55,780 bases of DNA from Phocaeicola coprophilus DSM 18228 = JCM 13818 (GCF_000157915.1 NZ_EQ973643.1:542093-597872); one strand, 5' to 3'; shown: positions 45,469-55,362, counted from the stretch's first letter. Numbers and translations: made by a program. Notes: generated by a model not told the origin, from the letters alone.

Positions 45469-47616
45469 TCATTCGTTTTCTGCTACATAGTAATCATACA
45501 GAGCTTCCTGCGAACGGAACGGCTTTTCTTCGCCGGTATCGCGGAAATTGTTTTCACCTTTTCCGTCGACGATACGTCCCTGAAGCGTGTCATTCAGTCC
45601 GTATTCCACAATCCGTTTCATTTCTCCCTTGATGGCCGGATCGTATACAGGGGTCACCACTTCCACACGGTTATCCAGATTGCGCGGCATCCAATCGGCA
45701 GAACCGATGAATACCTTTTCCTCACCACCGGCAGCGAATATAAAGATCCGTGAATGTTCCAGGTAACGGTCAATGATTCCATTGATCCGTATGTTGTTGC
45801 TGACTCCCGGAATGCCGGTCATCAACGAACAGTTTCCACGTACCACCAGATCAATATCCACTCCGGCCTGCGAAGCTTCATACAGTTTTTCCACCATGAC
45901 GGGATCCGTGATGTGATTCACCTTGATCTTGATATAGGCAGGCTTTCCGGCCTTCTTGTTCTTGATCTCGTTGTTGATCAGCGCCACAAACTTGTTCTTC
46001 ATCTCGTTGGGCGAAACCAGCAGTTCCTTGAACTTGATTGGGCTGTAAGGACGTTCAATGAATCCGAAAACGGCATCTACCTCTTTGACGAGGCGGCGTG
46101 AAGCCGTCATCAGCATACAGTCGGTGTACATACGTGCATTTCCTTCATGGAAGTTTCCCGTACTGATGCAGGCAATATCCGGTCCGCTCTTCATGGCAAT
46201 GTGTGTAATCTTGGAATGAACCTTCAGTCCTTCCACGCCGAAGATCACTTTGATTCCGGCATCCTGCATTTTCTTGGACCAGTTGATATTGGAAGCCTCA
46301 TCAAAACGCGCCAGCAATTCGATCACTACCGTCACCTTCTTTCCGTTGCGGGCTGCACCGATCAGCGCCTTCACCACCTTCGACTCCTTCGCCAGACGAT
46401 AAAGTGTAATCTTGATACTGGTCACCTGTTTGCTGATAGCCGCTTCCTGCAACACGCGGATGAACGAATCAAAGTTATGGTAAGGAACATGGATGAAACG
46501 ATCTCTTTCCTGAATCTTTTCCAGCAGACTTTCCGGACCGTCAAGCTCTTTCTTCAGAATCGGCGGCCAGGCCGGATATTTCAGGTTGGCACGTCCGCAG
46601 TCAGGGAAGCGCATCAGATCCTTGTGATTCTGATAGCGTCCGCTTCTCAATACGGTATCCAGAACATCCAGATCCATCTTTTTCAACACTCTTTTCAACA
46701 GATCCTTGGGCATACGTCCGTCGTAGATCACCCGCAACGGCTCACCACGCTTCCGGCTCTTCACTCCTTTCGAAATCTTCTGCAAGGTTCCGGTACGCAA
46801 GTCATTGTCGATTTCCATTTCAGCATCGCGGGTAAACTTAAACGCGTATGCCTCGAAATCCGTATAGCCGAGTCCCTCGAACACAAGCGGAAGGCAGCAG
46901 CGGATCACGTCTTCCAGATACATCAGATAGCTCTTTCCGTCTGCATCCGGCAGACGGATGAAACGTCCGCACAAGGAAACAGGAACCTCCAGATAAGCAT
47001 AGTCCGGTGTCGGTTTTTCACCCTGACGCATCATCTTTACGGCCAGATAGATGCTTTCATCGGTTTCGTTGTCCAGCAATTTCACGGCAGAGAACCATAC
47101 GGGTACAAACGAACCGCTCAGTTTTTCCCGATAAAACTTCTGAATGAATGCCAGCTGTTCGGGAGTCACTTCAGCATCATTCACCAGATAAATATTTTCC
47201 TGGCGCAACGCCTCCGTCACACTGGCAACAGTTTTTTCATAGTCTTCCACATAACGCGCATTCAGTTTTCCGATCTGACGGATCAGCTTGCGGGCATGTT
47301 CGCTTTCTTTGGCTGCCGCCTTGTCCGTACATTCGGCAATACGGCTCTGGGTAGCCATACGCACACGGAAAAACTCATCCAGGTTATTGGAATAAATACC
47401 CAGAAAAGCCATACGCTCCAGCAAGGGTACATGCGGGCGGGTGGCTTCCTGCAAAATACGTCGGTTGAAGTACATCCAACTGATATCTCTCTCCAGATAG
47501 GGAGTTATTTTTTTTCTTCTGAACCATTTCTTCTTGTTTTTCCGCAAAATAAGAAAAATCTTGTTACATTCATATTTCCAGCGCGGAAAAATTTCAAAAT
47601 AGCAGACAATAATCAT
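45469..47616 (-). CDS. ppk1: Polyphosphate kinase 1 (paralogue B), start uncertain
   Basis: The open frame encodes 715 residues. The PPK1 domains begin PYLERDISWMYFNRRILQEA and carry IYSNNLDEFFRVRM, GLKVHSKITHIAMKSG (phosphorylated His) and YLEHSRIFIFAAGG (second His). It is co-directional with ppx. The first 40 residues of the frame look non-native (MIIVCYFEIFPRWKYECNKI). A better start is the ATG at 47527 (minus), giving MVQKKKITPYLERDIS, but it is in frame only if the A8 tract at 47508-47515 were one base shorter. Either that tract slips or carries an error, or a TTG at 47547 is used. The function call is firm; the N-terminus is not. Confidence 0.9.
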   Translation of the reverse strand: MIIVCYFEIFPRWKYECNKIFLILRKNKKKWFRRKKITPYLERDISWMYFNRRILQEATRPHVPLLERMAFLGIYSNNLDEFFRVRMATQSRIAECTDKAAAKESEHARKLIRQIGKLNARYVEDYEKTVASVTEALRQENIYLVNDAEVTPEQLAFIQKFYREKLSGSFVPVWFSAVKLLDNETDESIYLAVKMMRQGEKPTPDYAYLEVPVSLCGRFIRLPDADGKSYLMYLEDVIRCCLPLVFEGLGYTDFEAYAFKFTRDAEMEIDNDLRTGTLQKISKGVKSRKRGEPLRVIYDGRMPKDLLKRVLKKMDLDVLDTVLRSGRYQNHKDLMRFPDCGRANLKYPAWPPILKKELDGPESLLEKIQERDRFIHVPYHNFDSFIRVLQEAAISKQVTSIKITLYRLAKESKVVKALIGAARNGKKVTVVIELLARFDEASNINWSKKMQDAGIKVIFGVEGLKVHSKITHIAMKSGPDIACISTGNFHEGNARMYTDCMLMTASRRLVKEVDAVFGFIERPYSPIKFKELLVSPNEMKNKFVALINNEIKNKKAGKPAYIKIKVNHITDPVMVEKLYEASQAGVDIDLVVRGNCSLMTGIPGVSNNIRINGIIDRYLEHSRIFIFAAGGEEKVFIGSADWMPRNLDNRVEVVTPVYDPAIKGEMKRIVEYGLNDTLQGRIVDGKGENNFRDTGEEKPFRSQEALYDYYVAENE

Positions 47617-47668
47617 AACTTTATCACATACAACCTCATAAATAATTTAGGAGAATACTTAAATTCAT

Positions 47669-47699
47669 TTTGCCAGATACGAATAAATCCTTACCTTTA
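47669..47699 (+). promoter_or_regulatory. cas operon promoter
   Basis: TTTG (47669-47672), 19 nt, TACCTTTA (47692-47699), 28 nt ahead of the cas3 ATG. It supports starting Cas3 at 47727 and not at the upstream ATG at 47670. Confidence 0.6.
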
Positions 47700-47726
47700 A
47701 AAAATCATACAAGCACAACAAGGAAA

Positions 47727-49949
47727 ATGGAAACAGAAAACAAAATCATATCGCACCTTTATATAAGCAAGGAAGATGGACAATATGTAATACAGACCAA
47801 TGAAGAGCACCAAAAAGGAGTGGCTACAATCGCATCAAAGTTTGCCAAAGAATTCGGGCTTTCTTATTGGGGATATACTTTAGGAATGCTGCATGACAAA
47901 GGCAAGGAACGTGCAGCATTCCAACAATACATACGTCTGGCAAACAATATCCCAATATCTGGGAAAAAGTACTACGAGAATCACCAGCACGCATTCGTAG
48001 GAGGAATAATAGCAAAGAATCTCATGGGAAAGGACATTCTCAATCTTCTTGCAAATCCAATTGTATCACACCATACAGGACTGCACGATTGGATTGATCT
48101 GGAAAATATTCTAGAAGAAAAGCAAATTCCTGAAGAAATCGATACGGCAAATATCAATATAGATACGGCATTGCTCCACAAAGAATTTCTAGCATCTCCT
48201 TTCATTCAAAACAAAATTGACTTGAAATATTTACACCATCTCTCGCGCATGCTTTATTCTTGTTTAATAGATGCAGACCGACTGGATACCGAACAGTTCA
48301 TGGACAAAGCTTCATGGCAGAAACGCGACTGTTCTGCTACCCTTGCTGATTTATTACCCTCACTGGAAGCATATATACAAGCATTACAGTCTAAGGCTGC
48401 CGACACCGAAGTAAACCGTATCCGAAAAAAAGTAATGGAGCAATGCGACAAGATGTCAGCAGGCGAACGAGGTTTCTATAGCCTCACCGTACCGACTGGA
48501 GGTGGCAAAACACTATCTTCACTGGTATGGGCAATGAAGCATGCAATAAGACACGGCATGAATCGTATCATAATAGCCATTCCATATACCAGTATCATTG
48601 TGCAAACAGCAGGAATCTTAAAGCAAATCTTTGGTGAAGAAAACGTATTGGAGCATCATAGTAACTTCAACCCGGATGAAATCAAGGATGAAGAAAAGCG
48701 TGAGAAGGCAAAGCTGGCAACAGACAATTGGGATTATCCGATTATTGTAACAACGAATGTACAACTTTTCGAATCTATGTTCAGCAACAAGCCATCATCA
48801 TGCCGTAAACTGCACAATATTGCAAACGCAGTAATTCTGCTGGATGAGGTCCAGACATTACCCATCGACTTCCTGCAACCCATAGTAGATGCGATGAAAG
48901 CATATCAAAAACTTTTCGGTGTATCCATCTTGTTCACTACCGCCAGCCAGCCTGTACTTAATGGCCTGATAAAAGGGACTAATCCAAGAGAAGATTTTAT
49001 AGGGATAGAACATATCACAGAAATCATTCCACCAGAGTTTGCCTTACATGAGAAGCTTCGCCGGGTAGAGTTGAAAATCGATAATACAGGAAAAACATAC
49101 GATGAAATAGCAGCAACGCTATCCAGATATCCCAAAGTGCTATGCATTGTAAATACCCGAAAAGATGCCAAAGAGTTATACGACCGTCTGCCTGATAGCG
49201 AATTAAAAGTCCATCTTTCACGAATGATGTGCCCCGCCCACATTGGCGAAACCATCCACCTTATTAAACAGATATTAGGAGATGAGTCTCAGCCTGTAAT
49301 CCGGATTATTGCGACCCAGCTCGTTGAAGCAGGTGTAGATATTGATTTCCCAGTTGTATTCCGTCAGGAAGCCGGTCTGGACTCAATCCTACAGGCAGCA
49401 GGACGCTGCAATCGTGAAGGAAAAAATAAAACTGGCCAAACATTTGTGTTCAGCCTGAGCGCAGAAGGACGCGTACCTTATGGAGCAATAAGAACAGCAA
49501 ACAATGCGCGAATAAGCTTACCGGTACACAGCGACTGGTTTGCTTCCTCTACAATGAAAGCTTATTTTTTACAACTATATAGCAGAGAAACCTTTGATAA
49601 AAAAGGAATAAAAGACTATCTTTACAAACACGATGAAATCAATTTTAAACAAGCATCAGAAGCATTCAAATTAATTGATGACGACAGTATAAGTGTAATT
49701 GTACCATGGGAAAGCAGCATGGACCTTGCAGCTCAATTAAAAGAAGAAGGCTGTACCTATTCTTTAATGAAACAACTGGCCCAATACACAGTCGGTGTCC
49801 GTCGTTCTGATTTCAAGAAATTAAATGAATATGGTGCCATCGAAGAAGTCCTGACAGGTATATATGTGCTATCAGACAGGGCTCAATACAATAAGGATAC
49901 AGGCATAAGTCTGGACAATCATTGGATGGAGGAAGTGCTTATGGCATAA
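47727..49949 (+). CDS. cas3: CRISPR-associated nuclease-helicase Cas3, type I-C
   Basis: A 740-residue protein. The N-terminal HD nuclease has H56/D57 (GMLHDKGK), H88 (ENHQHAF) and H115/H116 (VSHHTGLHDW). The SF2 helicase has Walker A TGGGKT (257-262), the DEVQ box (373-376), FTTASQP and motif VI QAAGRCNREG (556-565). It is recruited to Cascade-bound DNA, nicks the non-target strand and degrades it while unwinding. An AGGAAA site precedes the ATG. It leads the cas operon; 70 nt separate it from cas5. Confidence 0.95.
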   Translation: METENKIISHLYISKEDGQYVIQTNEEHQKGVATIASKFAKEFGLSYWGYTLGMLHDKGKERAAFQQYIRLANNIPISGKKYYENHQHAFVGGIIAKNLMGKDILNLLANPIVSHHTGLHDWIDLENILEEKQIPEEIDTANINIDTALLHKEFLASPFIQNKIDLKYLHHLSRMLYSCLIDADRLDTEQFMDKASWQKRDCSATLADLLPSLEAYIQALQSKAADTEVNRIRKKVMEQCDKMSAGERGFYSLTVPTGGGKTLSSLVWAMKHAIRHGMNRIIIAIPYTSIIVQTAGILKQIFGEENVLEHHSNFNPDEIKDEEKREKAKLATDNWDYPIIVTTNVQLFESMFSNKPSSCRKLHNIANAVILLDEVQTLPIDFLQPIVDAMKAYQKLFGVSILFTTASQPVLNGLIKGTNPREDFIGIEHITEIIPPEFALHEKLRRVELKIDNTGKTYDEIAATLSRYPKVLCIVNTRKDAKELYDRLPDSELKVHLSRMMCPAHIGETIHLIKQILGDESQPVIRIIATQLVEAGVDIDFPVVFRQEAGLDSILQAAGRCNREGKNKTGQTFVFSLSAEGRVPYGAIRTANNARISLPVHSDWFASSTMKAYFLQLYSRETFDKKGIKDYLYKHDEINFKQASEAFKLIDDDSISVIVPWESSMDLAAQLKEEGCTYSLMKQLAQYTVGVRRSDFKKLNEYGAIEEVLTGIYVLSDRAQYNKDTGISLDNHWMEEVLMA

Positions 49950-50019
49950 GATTAACTAATAATTATTTGAAAATAAGAATCAGCATACTTAGTGGAAAAC
50001 AACGATAATCAACTATAAA

Positions 50020-50700
50020 ATGGAATACACTGACAAAGAATACTGTCTAGAAGTGTGGGGCGACTGGGCCTGCTTTACTCGTCCGGAGTTGAATGTAGAA
50101 CGTGTAAGTTACGATGTCATTACGCCCTCGGCTGCACGTGCTATTTTTGAGGCCATACTTTTCAAGCGCTACGCCATGCGGTGGCAAATAACAAAAATAG
50201 AAGTTATAAATCCCATAAAGTGGACAACTATACGTAGGAATGAGGTGGGAGCTGTTGCCGGAAAGTCTCCTATTTATATAGAAGATAAACGCCAGCAGAA
50301 AAACTCCTTATTACTGAAAGACGTACGCTATCGGATTTATGCCAAACTGGTGTTTATTCCGGTAAAAAACCGTTCCAAAGAAGCCTTTGGGAAGCATCAA
50401 CCAGGCAATGATGAAAACCCAATGAAATATTATCAGATGTTTGAAAGAAGAGCATCGCAAGGACAATGTTTTACGCAACCCTACTTGGGATGCCGCGAGT
50501 TTTCCGCCTCTTGGAAATATATCGATACGACAGAGGATCTTACTTCCCCGTTAAATGAAGACAGAGATTTGGGAATTATGCTCTATGATATGGATTTTGA
50601 CAAAAATCCTAAAAACCCGGACGCAATGTTTTATCGTGCCAAAATGGAGCAAGGCGTTATTGTAGTACCTAATAAAGACAGTGAGGAGGTGTTGAGATGA
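50020..50700 (+). CDS. cas5c: Cas5c (Cas5d), crRNA-processing subunit
   Basis: A 226-residue RAMP protein. The family hallmark YDVITPSAARAIFEAILFKRYAMRWQITKIEVINPIKW (about 30-68) is intact, as is TQPYLGCREFSASW. In type I-C, which lacks Cas6, this protein cuts pre-crRNA at the base of the repeat hairpin and stays on the 5' handle. Its last bases overlap the cas8c ATG (ATGA), so the two are coupled. Confidence 0.95.
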   Translation: MEYTDKEYCLEVWGDWACFTRPELNVERVSYDVITPSAARAIFEAILFKRYAMRWQITKIEVINPIKWTTIRRNEVGAVAGKSPIYIEDKRQQKNSLLLKDVRYRIYAKLVFIPVKNRSKEAFGKHQPGNDENPMKYYQMFERRASQGQCFTQPYLGCREFSASWKYIDTTEDLTSPLNEDRDLGIMLYDMDFDKNPKNPDAMFYRAKMEQGVIVVPNKDSEEVLR

Positions 50701-52460
50701 TACTAAAAGCTTTATATGATTATTATAACAGATCACTACTTGAAAATCCAAATTCATTACCATTATATGGTTGGATGAACTCTCGCATTTCTTTTGTTAT
50801 AATTATTCAAAAAAATGGGAATTTTGTAAGATTAGAAGATAATCGAGATGAAACAGGAAAAGGAAAAATCTTTGTTTTACCTTATGGTGTTCATACAAAC
50901 TCCATAACCCCATTTTTGTTTTGGGATAAATGCATGTATGCCATTGACTATTCAAAAGCAAGTATACCTTTAAGTGATGTTGAGAGTCAAGATAAGAAAA
51001 AAGTGGAGAAATGGGAAAAAAGTTATGCTTCTGCACATGAAAAGCACTTAGCATTCGTATCTCTATGTAAGAAAGTTTATGACAACACATTAGATGAAGA
51101 CTTTAAAGCGGTTGTTGAATTTTATAAAAAAAATCAGCTACCCTTGTTACGCAACGATATTCTTTGGCAACAAATAGAAAAGGACCCTGATGTTAATGTT
51201 TCATTTAAACTTGAAGGTGCAATTTCCCTTATTGCTAGTAAACCGATATTATCGAATTATGTAGAAAAAGATACAAGCCAAAAGGGCATTTGTCTTATTA
51301 CTGGTAATAAAACTGATATCGTTAGAAAAGTAACTCCCACACCAATATTAAATTGTAAATCATCTGCTAGCTTGGTTTCTTTTCAAACTAATCAAGGATA
51401 TGATTCTTATGGGAAATCACAAGCATATAATGCTCCTATCTCGTATGAAGCTGAATTTGCTTTTTCTACAGCTATTAAAAGATTAATCGAAGAAAAGTCA
51501 CAAAATAAATTTACAATAGGCAAAGCAAACTATACACGTACTTTCCTTTTTTGGAGTTCTTCTAATAGCGATGCATCAAAAGCAATGGAGAATGGAATAT
51601 TTACTTTATTTGCCCATAATGAACTTGAAGATGAAGATCCAAACAAACGTATAGAGTTAGTCAAGAATGTCTTTATGTCTATTTATAATGGCAAATTATC
51701 AGCCAATAAAGATGACAAATTTTTCATACTCGGATTAGCACCCAATGCAGCCCGGATAGCTGTTGTATATTGGAGTGAAATTCCACTACGCGAGTTTGCA
51801 AAGGTAATCAGCCAACATTTCAAAGATATGGCAATTATAGGTACTCGTAAAGAGAAAAAACCGTATATAGGATTATATTCCATCTTGGAAAGTGTATCTT
51901 TAGAAGGGAAATTAAGTAATGTTACCCCCAACCTTCCTGAAGCTGTGGTAAAAAGTATTTTTCAAGGTTTGCCTTATCCTAATTCTCTATTCCAAGCATG
52001 TATCCGCCGTATACGTGCCGAACAGTCCATAAACATAGTACGTGCTGCCATTATAAAAGCATATCTAAACAGACTAAATAATAATAACAAAAAAATCAAT
52101 ATTATGTTAGACAAAGAAAATCAAAACGAAGGGTATTTATGTGGAAGACTATTTGCCGTCCTAGAAAATCTACAATACGCTGCCAATAAACAGGATTCTA
52201 TCCGCTCCAATTATATGAATGCAGCATCATCTACACCTGCTTCAGTTTTTCCAACAATTTTAAAACTATCAAATAGCCACTATAGTAAATTAGTTAAAGA
52301 CAAGAAAGGTTTGGCTGTATTTTTTGACAACAAGAAAAAAGAAATAATGGCCATGATCCAAGATTTTCCAAATGCTTTAAATTTAGGAGATCAGGGCAGA
52401 TTCTTTTTAGGTTATTACCATCAAAAAAACGACAAAGAGATTAATACAACAGAAGAATAA
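50697..52460 (+). CDS. cas8c: Cas8c (Csd1), large subunit of the type I-C complex
   Basis: A 587-residue protein with features of Csd1/Cas8c: an N-terminal LYDYYNRSLLENPNSLPLYGW, ICLITGNKTDIVRKVTPTPI, a central YEAEFAFSTAIKRLIEEKSQNKFTIG and a helical C-terminal segment that can also be produced as a small subunit (Cas11c) in this subtype. It recognises the PAM and anchors Cascade. It is much more A+T-rich than the flanking genome (many AAA/ATA/TTA codons). It overlaps cas5 by 4 nt. Confidence 0.93.
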   Translation: MILKALYDYYNRSLLENPNSLPLYGWMNSRISFVIIIQKNGNFVRLEDNRDETGKGKIFVLPYGVHTNSITPFLFWDKCMYAIDYSKASIPLSDVESQDKKKVEKWEKSYASAHEKHLAFVSLCKKVYDNTLDEDFKAVVEFYKKNQLPLLRNDILWQQIEKDPDVNVSFKLEGAISLIASKPILSNYVEKDTSQKGICLITGNKTDIVRKVTPTPILNCKSSASLVSFQTNQGYDSYGKSQAYNAPISYEAEFAFSTAIKRLIEEKSQNKFTIGKANYTRTFLFWSSSNSDASKAMENGIFTLFAHNELEDEDPNKRIELVKNVFMSIYNGKLSANKDDKFFILGLAPNAARIAVVYWSEIPLREFAKVISQHFKDMAIIGTRKEKKPYIGLYSILESVSLEGKLSNVTPNLPEAVVKSIFQGLPYPNSLFQACIRRIRAEQSINIVRAAIIKAYLNRLNNNNKKINIMLDKENQNEGYLCGRLFAVLENLQYAANKQDSIRSNYMNAASSTPASVFPTILKLSNSHYSKLVKDKKGLAVFFDNKKKEIMAMIQDFPNALNLGDQGRFFLGYYHQKNDKEINTTEE

Positions 52461-52481
52461 TAACAAATAAACAATACTATT

Positions 52482-53366
52482 ATGTCAGAAATTAAGAACA
52501 GAATCGATTTTATTTATATATTTGATGTTAAGGATGGAAACCCTAATGGTGACCCAGATGCAGGCAATCTTCCGCGAGTAGACCCAGAAACTGGAATGGG
52601 GTTGGTTACAGATGTTTGTTTAAAACGTAAAGTACGAAATTATGTGCAAATAGCTTGTGCAGGACAAGCAGGCAATGACATTTTAATAAAATCCAAAGAG
52701 TTATCAGGAGAAGAGACCTTTATTAATGGAGAAATTCGTAAAATGTACAAAGAAGATCTTGGAATAGATCTTAAGCTAAAAGAAAAAGCCCCTAGTGATA
52801 AAGTATCTGCTGGTAGAACAGCTATGTGCAAACGCTTTTTTGATGTAAGAACTTTTGGCGCAGTTCTCTCTACTGGTGCAAATGCTGGGCAAGTACGTGG
52901 AGCAGTACAGATGACATTTGCCCGTTCGGAAGATTTAATTGTTCCTGAAGAACATGCCTTAACTGTATGCGCAGCTCGTGATGAAGAGAAACCATACGAA
53001 GAACAAATCGGTATACAAGGTCGTAAAGCCACTGTTCCATACGGTCTATACGTATGTCATGGCTTTATTTCAGCCAATCTGGCTCAGCAAACCGGATTTT
53101 CCGAAGAAGATTTGGAGTTGTTTTGGGATGCATTAAAAAACATGTTCGATGTAGACCGCTCGGCTGCTCGTGGATTAATGAGTGCACAAAAATTGATTGT
53201 TTTCAAACACGACTCTATGCTGGGCAATGCTCCTGCCAATAAATTGTTCGATCTGGTAAAAGTTGAAAAAGTTTGCGATGGAGCACCGCGTTCTTTTAGC
53301 GACTATTCAGTTACTATCGACAAGAATAACATTCCGGCTAATATAGTCCTTGAAGAATTAATATAA
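52482..53366 (+). CDS. cas7c: Cas7c (Csd2), backbone subunit
   Basis: A 294-residue protein starting RIDFIYIFDVKDGNPNGDPDAGNLPRVDPETG, the highly conserved Csd2 N-terminus. RTAMCKRFFDVRTFGAVLSTGANAGQVRGAVQMTFARS is also typical. Several copies polymerise along the crRNA spacer. It lies 21 nt after cas8c and 14 nt before cas4. Confidence 0.96.
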   Translation: MSEIKNRIDFIYIFDVKDGNPNGDPDAGNLPRVDPETGMGLVTDVCLKRKVRNYVQIACAGQAGNDILIKSKELSGEETFINGEIRKMYKEDLGIDLKLKEKAPSDKVSAGRTAMCKRFFDVRTFGAVLSTGANAGQVRGAVQMTFARSEDLIVPEEHALTVCAARDEEKPYEEQIGIQGRKATVPYGLYVCHGFISANLAQQTGFSEEDLELFWDALKNMFDVDRSAARGLMSAQKLIVFKHDSMLGNAPANKLFDLVKVEKVCDGAPRSFSDYSVTIDKNNIPANIVLEELI

Positions 53367-53380
53367 TACCAGTATAAAGA

Positions 53381-54046
53381 ATGTATAGCGAAGATGATAT
53401 GTTAATGTTATCGGGGATTCAGCATTTCCGATTCTGTCCCCGGCAGTGGGCATTGATACATATTGAACAGCAATGGAATGACAATCGCCTCACTATAGAA
53501 GGACAAATTCTTCACAAGCACGTAGATGACCCTTTCTATCGGCAAAAATGTGGCGACCAGATAACATTACGTGCCGTGAATATTGCTTCGCGTGAGCTAG
53601 GACTCTATGGCATTTCAGATGCCATAGAGTTATTTCCGTCTCAGTCCACTGAAAATACGATTCATCATCCCAAATATCCGGGAAGATGGAAGCCTATTGT
53701 TGTAGAATACAAACACGGCAAGCCTAAAAGGAATGAAATAGATGAAGTACAATTAGCTGCACAAACAATATGCCTAGAAGAAATGTATGCCATCCATATA
53801 TCTCACGGCGTATTTTTCTATGGAGAACTACGCCACAGAATAGATGTAGACATAACAGAGGAACTGCGTGATATTGCAAAACATTGCGCCCACGAAATGC
53901 ATGATGTTTTTGCAAAATCTGTGATCCCTAAAGCAGAATATGGCAAACATTGTGAAAAATGTTCACTAATAGATATCTGCATGCCCAAGATTACAAAAAA
54001 TTGTACTACGGTAAATACATATCTTGATAAAAGCTTATATCAATGA
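53381..54046 (+). CDS. cas4: Cas4 exonuclease, adaptation factor
   Basis: A 221-residue RecB-like Fe-S nuclease. The four cluster cysteines are C19 (FCPRQW), C191, C194 and C200 (HCEKCSLIDIC). The nuclease residues H45, D80 (GISD), E109 and K111 (VEYK) are intact. Cas4 trims prespacers and sets PAM and orientation during spacer capture with Cas1-Cas2. It overlaps the cas1 ATG by 4 nt. Confidence 0.95.
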   Translation: MYSEDDMLMLSGIQHFRFCPRQWALIHIEQQWNDNRLTIEGQILHKHVDDPFYRQKCGDQITLRAVNIASRELGLYGISDAIELFPSQSTENTIHHPKYPGRWKPIVVEYKHGKPKRNEIDEVQLAAQTICLEEMYAIHISHGVFFYGELRHRIDVDITEELRDIAKHCAHEMHDVFAKSVIPKAEYGKHCEKCSLIDICMPKITKNCTTVNTYLDKSLYQ

Positions 54047-55065
54047 GAAAACTATTGAACACTTTATATGTAACAACACCGAATGCCTATATCAGCAAAG
54101 ATGGGCTAAATATCGTCGTGTCTGTTAATCAGGAAGAAGTATTCCGTATACCTGCTATTAATATTGAAAGTATAGTTACATTTGGATATATGGGAGCAAG
54201 TCCAGGTGTTATGAAATTATGCAGTGATAGTGGCATATCGCTTACATTCCTTTCTCCACATGGAAAATTTATAAGCAGAGTACAAAGCGCAACAAAAGGC
54301 AATGTTTTATTACGTAAAAAACAATATCAGTTAGTAGATGATGAAGCATGGTCATTGCATGTTTCACTGTTAATGATTGGTGGAAAGATTCAAAATTACC
54401 GCAATATACTAAGAAGATATATTCGCGACTACGGAGAAAACGAAAATGTTAATCAAGCCATTCAGACACTGGAACGTGCAAAACGAAATGCTTTACAAGC
54501 TCCGGACAAAACGACACTGATAGGTTATGAAGGTCTGGCTTCTAATGCTTATTTTGAAGTATTACCGGTTTTAATACTCAACCAGAAAGCCGATTTTCCT
54601 TTTCAAGGGCGCAATCGCCGTCCTCCCAAAGATGCGGTAAATGCTATGTTATCGTTTGCCTATACATTAATTGCCAATGATGTTGCTGCCGCACTTGAAA
54701 CTATAGGTCTTGACCCATATGTTGGATTTCTCCATACACTACGTCCGGGACGTACGTCATTGGCATTGGACATGATGGAAGAATTACGCGCATATCTCGG
54801 CGATCGCTTTGTGTTATCTCTAATAAATAAAAGACAGATTTCTTCTAAAGAATTTCTTTATCAGGGTGATAATGGAGTAGTAATGTCCGACAAAGGAAAA
54901 AAGATTTTTATTTCTGCCTGGCAGAATAGAAAACGAGAAACTATTATCCATCCATACCTTAATGAAAAAATTGAAATAGGCCTACTACCGTATGTACAAG
55001 CGATGTTAATGGCGAGATATATCAGAGAAGATATTGATGATTATCCTGTATTTTTAATTAAATAG
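54043..55065 (+). CDS. cas1: Cas1 integrase, type I-C
   Basis: A 340-residue integrase. The metal-binding residues are E163 (GYEGLASNAYF), H231 (GFLHTLRPGR) and D243/E246 (LALDMMEELR). The N-terminal LLNTLYVTTPNAYISKDGLNIVV matches the I-C/Cas1c group. With Cas2 it integrates new spacers at the leader end of the array that begins 466 nt downstream. Translationally coupled to cas4. Confidence 0.97.
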   Translation: MRKLLNTLYVTTPNAYISKDGLNIVVSVNQEEVFRIPAINIESIVTFGYMGASPGVMKLCSDSGISLTFLSPHGKFISRVQSATKGNVLLRKKQYQLVDDEAWSLHVSLLMIGGKIQNYRNILRRYIRDYGENENVNQAIQTLERAKRNALQAPDKTTLIGYEGLASNAYFEVLPVLILNQKADFPFQGRNRRPPKDAVNAMLSFAYTLIANDVAAALETIGLDPYVGFLHTLRPGRTSLALDMMEELRAYLGDRFVLSLINKRQISSKEFLYQGDNGVVMSDKGKKIFISAWQNRKRETIIHPYLNEKIEIGLLPYVQAMLMARYIREDIDDYPVFLIK

Positions 55066-55071
55066 TGTATT

Positions 55072-55362
55072 ATGTACATTCTAGTAACATATGATGTGGA
55101 CACGACAAGTAAAGAAGGCGCTCGTCGTTTACGATGTGTGGCTAAAGCATGCCTTAACTATGGGCAAAGAGTACAAAATTCTGTATTTGAGTGTGAGGTT
55201 ACTGAAGCACAGCTCTGTACATTAAAAAATATAATTGGCAATGTTATTGATACAAAACAAGATAGTGTCAGGTTTTATTATCTTAATCGAAACATAGCCA
55301 GAAGAGTAGAAGTTTTAGGGAAAGAAACATCATACGATGTAAATGATGTAATGATTATCTAA
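55072..55362 (+). CDS. cas2: Cas2, adaptation complex subunit
   Basis: A 96-residue ferredoxin-like protein. VTYDVDT holds D8, and GARRLRCVAKACLNYGQRVQNSVFECEV matches Cas2. It bridges two Cas1 dimers. It starts 6 nt after the cas1 stop and ends the operon. Confidence 0.97.
   Translation: MYILVTYDVDTTSKEGARRLRCVAKACLNYGQRVQNSVFECEVTEAQLCTLKNIIGNVIDTKQDSVRFYYLNRNIARRVEVLGKETSYDVNDVMII

Noticed and set aside
46147-47700. 517-codon open frame on the plus strand
   Set aside because: Entirely antisense to the second polyphosphate kinase, which has all catalytic motifs; no family resemblance in the frame.
47670-47726. Longer Cas3 start at an upstream ATG
   Set aside because: It lies over the cas promoter (-33 and -7 at 47669-47699); the ATG at 47727 has an AGGAAA site.
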